This document shows, in pieces, positions 62,101 to 64,000 of a stretch of DNA of 64,000 nucleotides; position 1 is the stretch's first letter; the number at the start of each line of letters is the position of its first letter. The notes under the pieces are model-generated. The model saw nothing but the letters and a program-made list of their open reading frames with translations. It did no database searches and was not told the origin of the DNA. Location of the stretch: assembly GCF_029227915.1 (NCBI RefSeq), contig NC_079886.1:1054001-1118000 (forward strand). Direction: 5' to 3'. The stretch is from Hydractinia symbiolongicarpus. Taxonomy: Eukaryota > Cnidaria > Hydrozoa > Anthoathecata > Hydractiniidae. The translations under genes and the position numbers were made by a program.

Positions 62101-64000
62101 CAGCGTCTCATCAAAAATGAAAATATTTTTGAAAACTACAAGTCTCATGCGTTTTAGTGGTGAAAAAATAATTTAAAAAATCGTTCGGGAAATCAGTTTA
62201 CTCCCTGGGTACTTTTTTTGTATACTTTTGACTATACGGGCCGAGTACGGGATTTACGGGAAATCGCGGGTTTTCGTTTGCGGGCGATTAAACTTCTTTT
62301 ATTCAGCGTCTCATCAAAAATGAAAATATTTTTGAAAACTACAAGTCTCATGCATTTAAGTGGTGAAAAAATAATTTATAAAATCGTTCCGGAAATGAGT
62401 TTACTCCCTGGGTACTTTCTTTGTATACTTTTGACTATACGGGCCGAGTACGGGATTTACGGGAAATCGCGGGTTTTCGTTTGCCGGCGATTAAACTTCT
62501 TTAATTTAGTGTCTCATCAAAAATGAAAACATTTTTGAAAACTACAAGTCTCATGCGTTTTAGTGGTGAAAAAATAATTTAAAAAATCGTTCGGGAAATG
62601 AGTTTACTCCTTGAGTACTTTCTTTGTATACTTTTGACTATACGGGCCGAGTACCGGATTCACGGGAAATCGCGGGTTTTCGTTTGCCGGCGATTAAACT
62701 TCTTTTATTCAGCGTCTTATCAAAAATGAAAACATTTTTGAAAGCTACAAGTCTCATGCGTTGTAATGGTGAAAAAATAATTCAAAAAATCGTTCTGAAA
62801 ATGAGTTTGCTCACAGGGTACTTTCTTTGTATACATTCGACTATAGGGGCCAAGCCCGGGATTTACAGGAAATTGCGGGTTTTCGTTTGCCGGCGATTAA
62901 ACTTCTTTTATTCAGCGTCTCATCAAAAATGAAAACATTTTTGAAAACAACAAGTCTCATGCGTTTTAGTGGTGAAAAAATAATTTAAAAATTTATTCGC
63001 GAAATCAGTTTACTCCCTGGGTACTTTTTTTGTATACTTTTGACTATACGGGCCGAGTACGGGATTTACGAGAAATCGCGGGTTTTCGTTTGCGGGCGAT
63101 TAAACTTCTTTTATTCAGCGTCTCATCAAAAATGAAAATATTTTTGAAAACTACAAGTCTCATGCGTTTAAGTGGTGAAAAAATAATTTAAAAAATCGTT
63201 CGGGAAATGAGTTTACTCCCTGGGTACTTTCTTTATATACATTCAACTATACGGGCTGGAAACGGGATTTACGGGAAATCGCGGGTTTTCGTTTGCCGGC
63301 GATTAAACTTCTTTTATTTGGAGTCTCATCACAAATGAAAACATTTTTGAAAACTACAAGTCTCATGCGTTTTAGTGGTGAAAAAATAATTTAAAAAATC
63401 ATTCGGGAAATCAGTTTACTCCCTGGGTACTTCTTTTGTGTACTTTTGAATACACGGGCCGAGTACCGGATTTGCGGGAAATCGCGGGTTTTCGTTTGCC
63501 GGCGATTAAACTTCTTTTATTCAGCGTCTTATCAAAAATGAAAACATTTTTGAAAACTACAAGTCTCATGCGTTTTAGTGGTGAAAAAATAATTAAAAAA
63601 ATCGTTCTGAAAATGAGTTTACTCACAGGGTGCTTTCTTTGTATACATTCGACTATAGGGGCCAAGCCCGGGATTTACAGGAAATCGCGGGTTTTCGTTT
63701 GCCGGCGATTAAACTTCTTTTATTCAGCGTCTCATCAAAAATGAAAACATTTTGGAAAACTACAAGTCTCATGCGTTTTAGTGGTGAAAAAATAAATTAA
63801 AAAATCGTTTTGGAAATGAGTTTACTCCCTGGGTACTTTCTTTGTATACTTTGGACTATACGGGCCAAGTACGGGATTTACGGGAAATCGCGGGTTTTCG
63901 TTTGCCGGCGATTAAACTTCTTTTATTTAGCGTCTCATCAAAAATGAAAACATTTTTGAAAACTACAAGTCTCATGCGTTTTAGTGGTGAAAAAATAATT
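59101..64000 (+). repeat. Satellite array, right arm (~24 monomers)
   Basis: The same 203-bp satellite resumes at atgcgttttagtgg directly after the LINE remnant and continues past the window edge, in the same orientation and phase as the left arm. Monomers are mostly of the basic type (gcgttttagtggtg, cgcgggttttcg, gccggcgatt), with a second form carrying actataggggccaagcccgg and ttacaggaaatcgcggg. These two alternate loosely, for example near 59,590, 60,610, 61,220, 62,845 and 63,655, with spacings of 1,015, 609 and 812 bp (5, 3 and 4 monomers). The Q-type monomer with ctgcag that dominates the array interior is absent. Order is weaker than in the interior, which fits a less homogenised part of the array. 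Confidence 0.96.

Noticed and set aside
1-64000. Many open frames of 60-106 codons on both strands inside the satellite, with similar predicted peptides
   Set aside because: They repeat with the monomer, the period is not a multiple of three, stops recur each one to two monomers, and plus- and minus-strand frames overlap. The longer 102-codon frames arise from a single change that removes one stop (ataattcaaaaaatc for ataatttaaaaaatc). No sign of selection for protein.
1-64000. CRISPR array
   Set aside because: Regular spacing, but the whole 203 bp is repeated, with no unique spacers of 25-40 bp and no cas genes.
1-64000. CENP-B box in the monomer
   Set aside because: ttcgggaaatgag matches the first half of the mammalian box (TTCG, then A at the right place) but the required CGGG at the second half is missing, so it is a chance partial match.
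1-64000. Hammerhead ribozyme, as found in some animal satellites
   Set aside because: The CTGANGA core, and its complement on the other strand, is not found in the consensus; the lone tctgatgcg variants near 44,541 and 47,575 lack the rest of the core.

Overview
The window is almost entirely one satellite DNA array. A monomer of about 203 bp (many copies are 202 bp) repeats head to tail from base 1 to about 57,780 and again from about 59,101 to 64,000. Dividing the length by the unit gives roughly 310 monomers. All copies run in one orientation. I found no ordinary gene, rRNA, tRNA or CRISPR array. The only foreign sequence is a 5'-truncated non-LTR (LINE) retrotransposon, about 1.3 kb, inserted on the minus strand at 57,781-59,086.

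Organism: a long, highly homogenised satellite array with a LINE of the jockey/CR1/I type (apurinic-endonuclease class) points to an animal chromosome, most likely an invertebrate, in pericentromeric or other heterochromatic DNA. The LINE protein resembles copies I associate with cnidarians and other marine invertebrates, but this is an impression and not proof of taxon.

Monomer: starting at the g of gcgtttt, the hand-built consensus has a 5' AT-rich part (gcgttttagtggtg, aataatttaaaaaatcg), a middle CpG-rich part (ggccgagtccggg, aaatcgcgggttttcg, tgccggcgatt) and a 3' AT-rich part with a dyad (TCAAAAATG-aaaa-CATTTTTGA). It is about 38% G+C but carries 13 CpG, about 1.8 times expectation by hand count.

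Layout: 1-8,100 is made only of the basic ('P') monomers with block duplications (1,362-bp tandem; 1.67-kb dispersed copy). From about 8,100 to 54,600 the array mixes at least four diverged monomer types in recurring orders, giving higher-order repeats: 807 bp (4-mer), 1,013 bp (5-mer), 1,405-1,417 bp (7-mer), about 1,620 bp (8-mer) and a 3,034-bp 15-mer. Multi-kilobase segments recur at offsets of 4,045, 4,858, 5,667, 6,074 and 8,103 bp. From 54,070 to 57,780 and right of the LINE (59,101-64,000) the monomers return to the less ordered P-like state. This is the pattern expected of an array whose interior is turned over by unequal exchange and gene conversion.

The LINE remnant keeps the C-terminal part of its reverse transcriptase frame uninterrupted, the stop codon, a 3' untranslated region with a possible stem-loop, and an (ATT)n tail. 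Its left end meets the satellite at tctcat and its right end meets it at atgcgtttt, so it sits inside a single monomer with essentially no target loss. It is a recent, dead-on-arrival insertion.

The many 60-106 codon open frames in the satellite are by-products of the repeat and are not annotated as genes.
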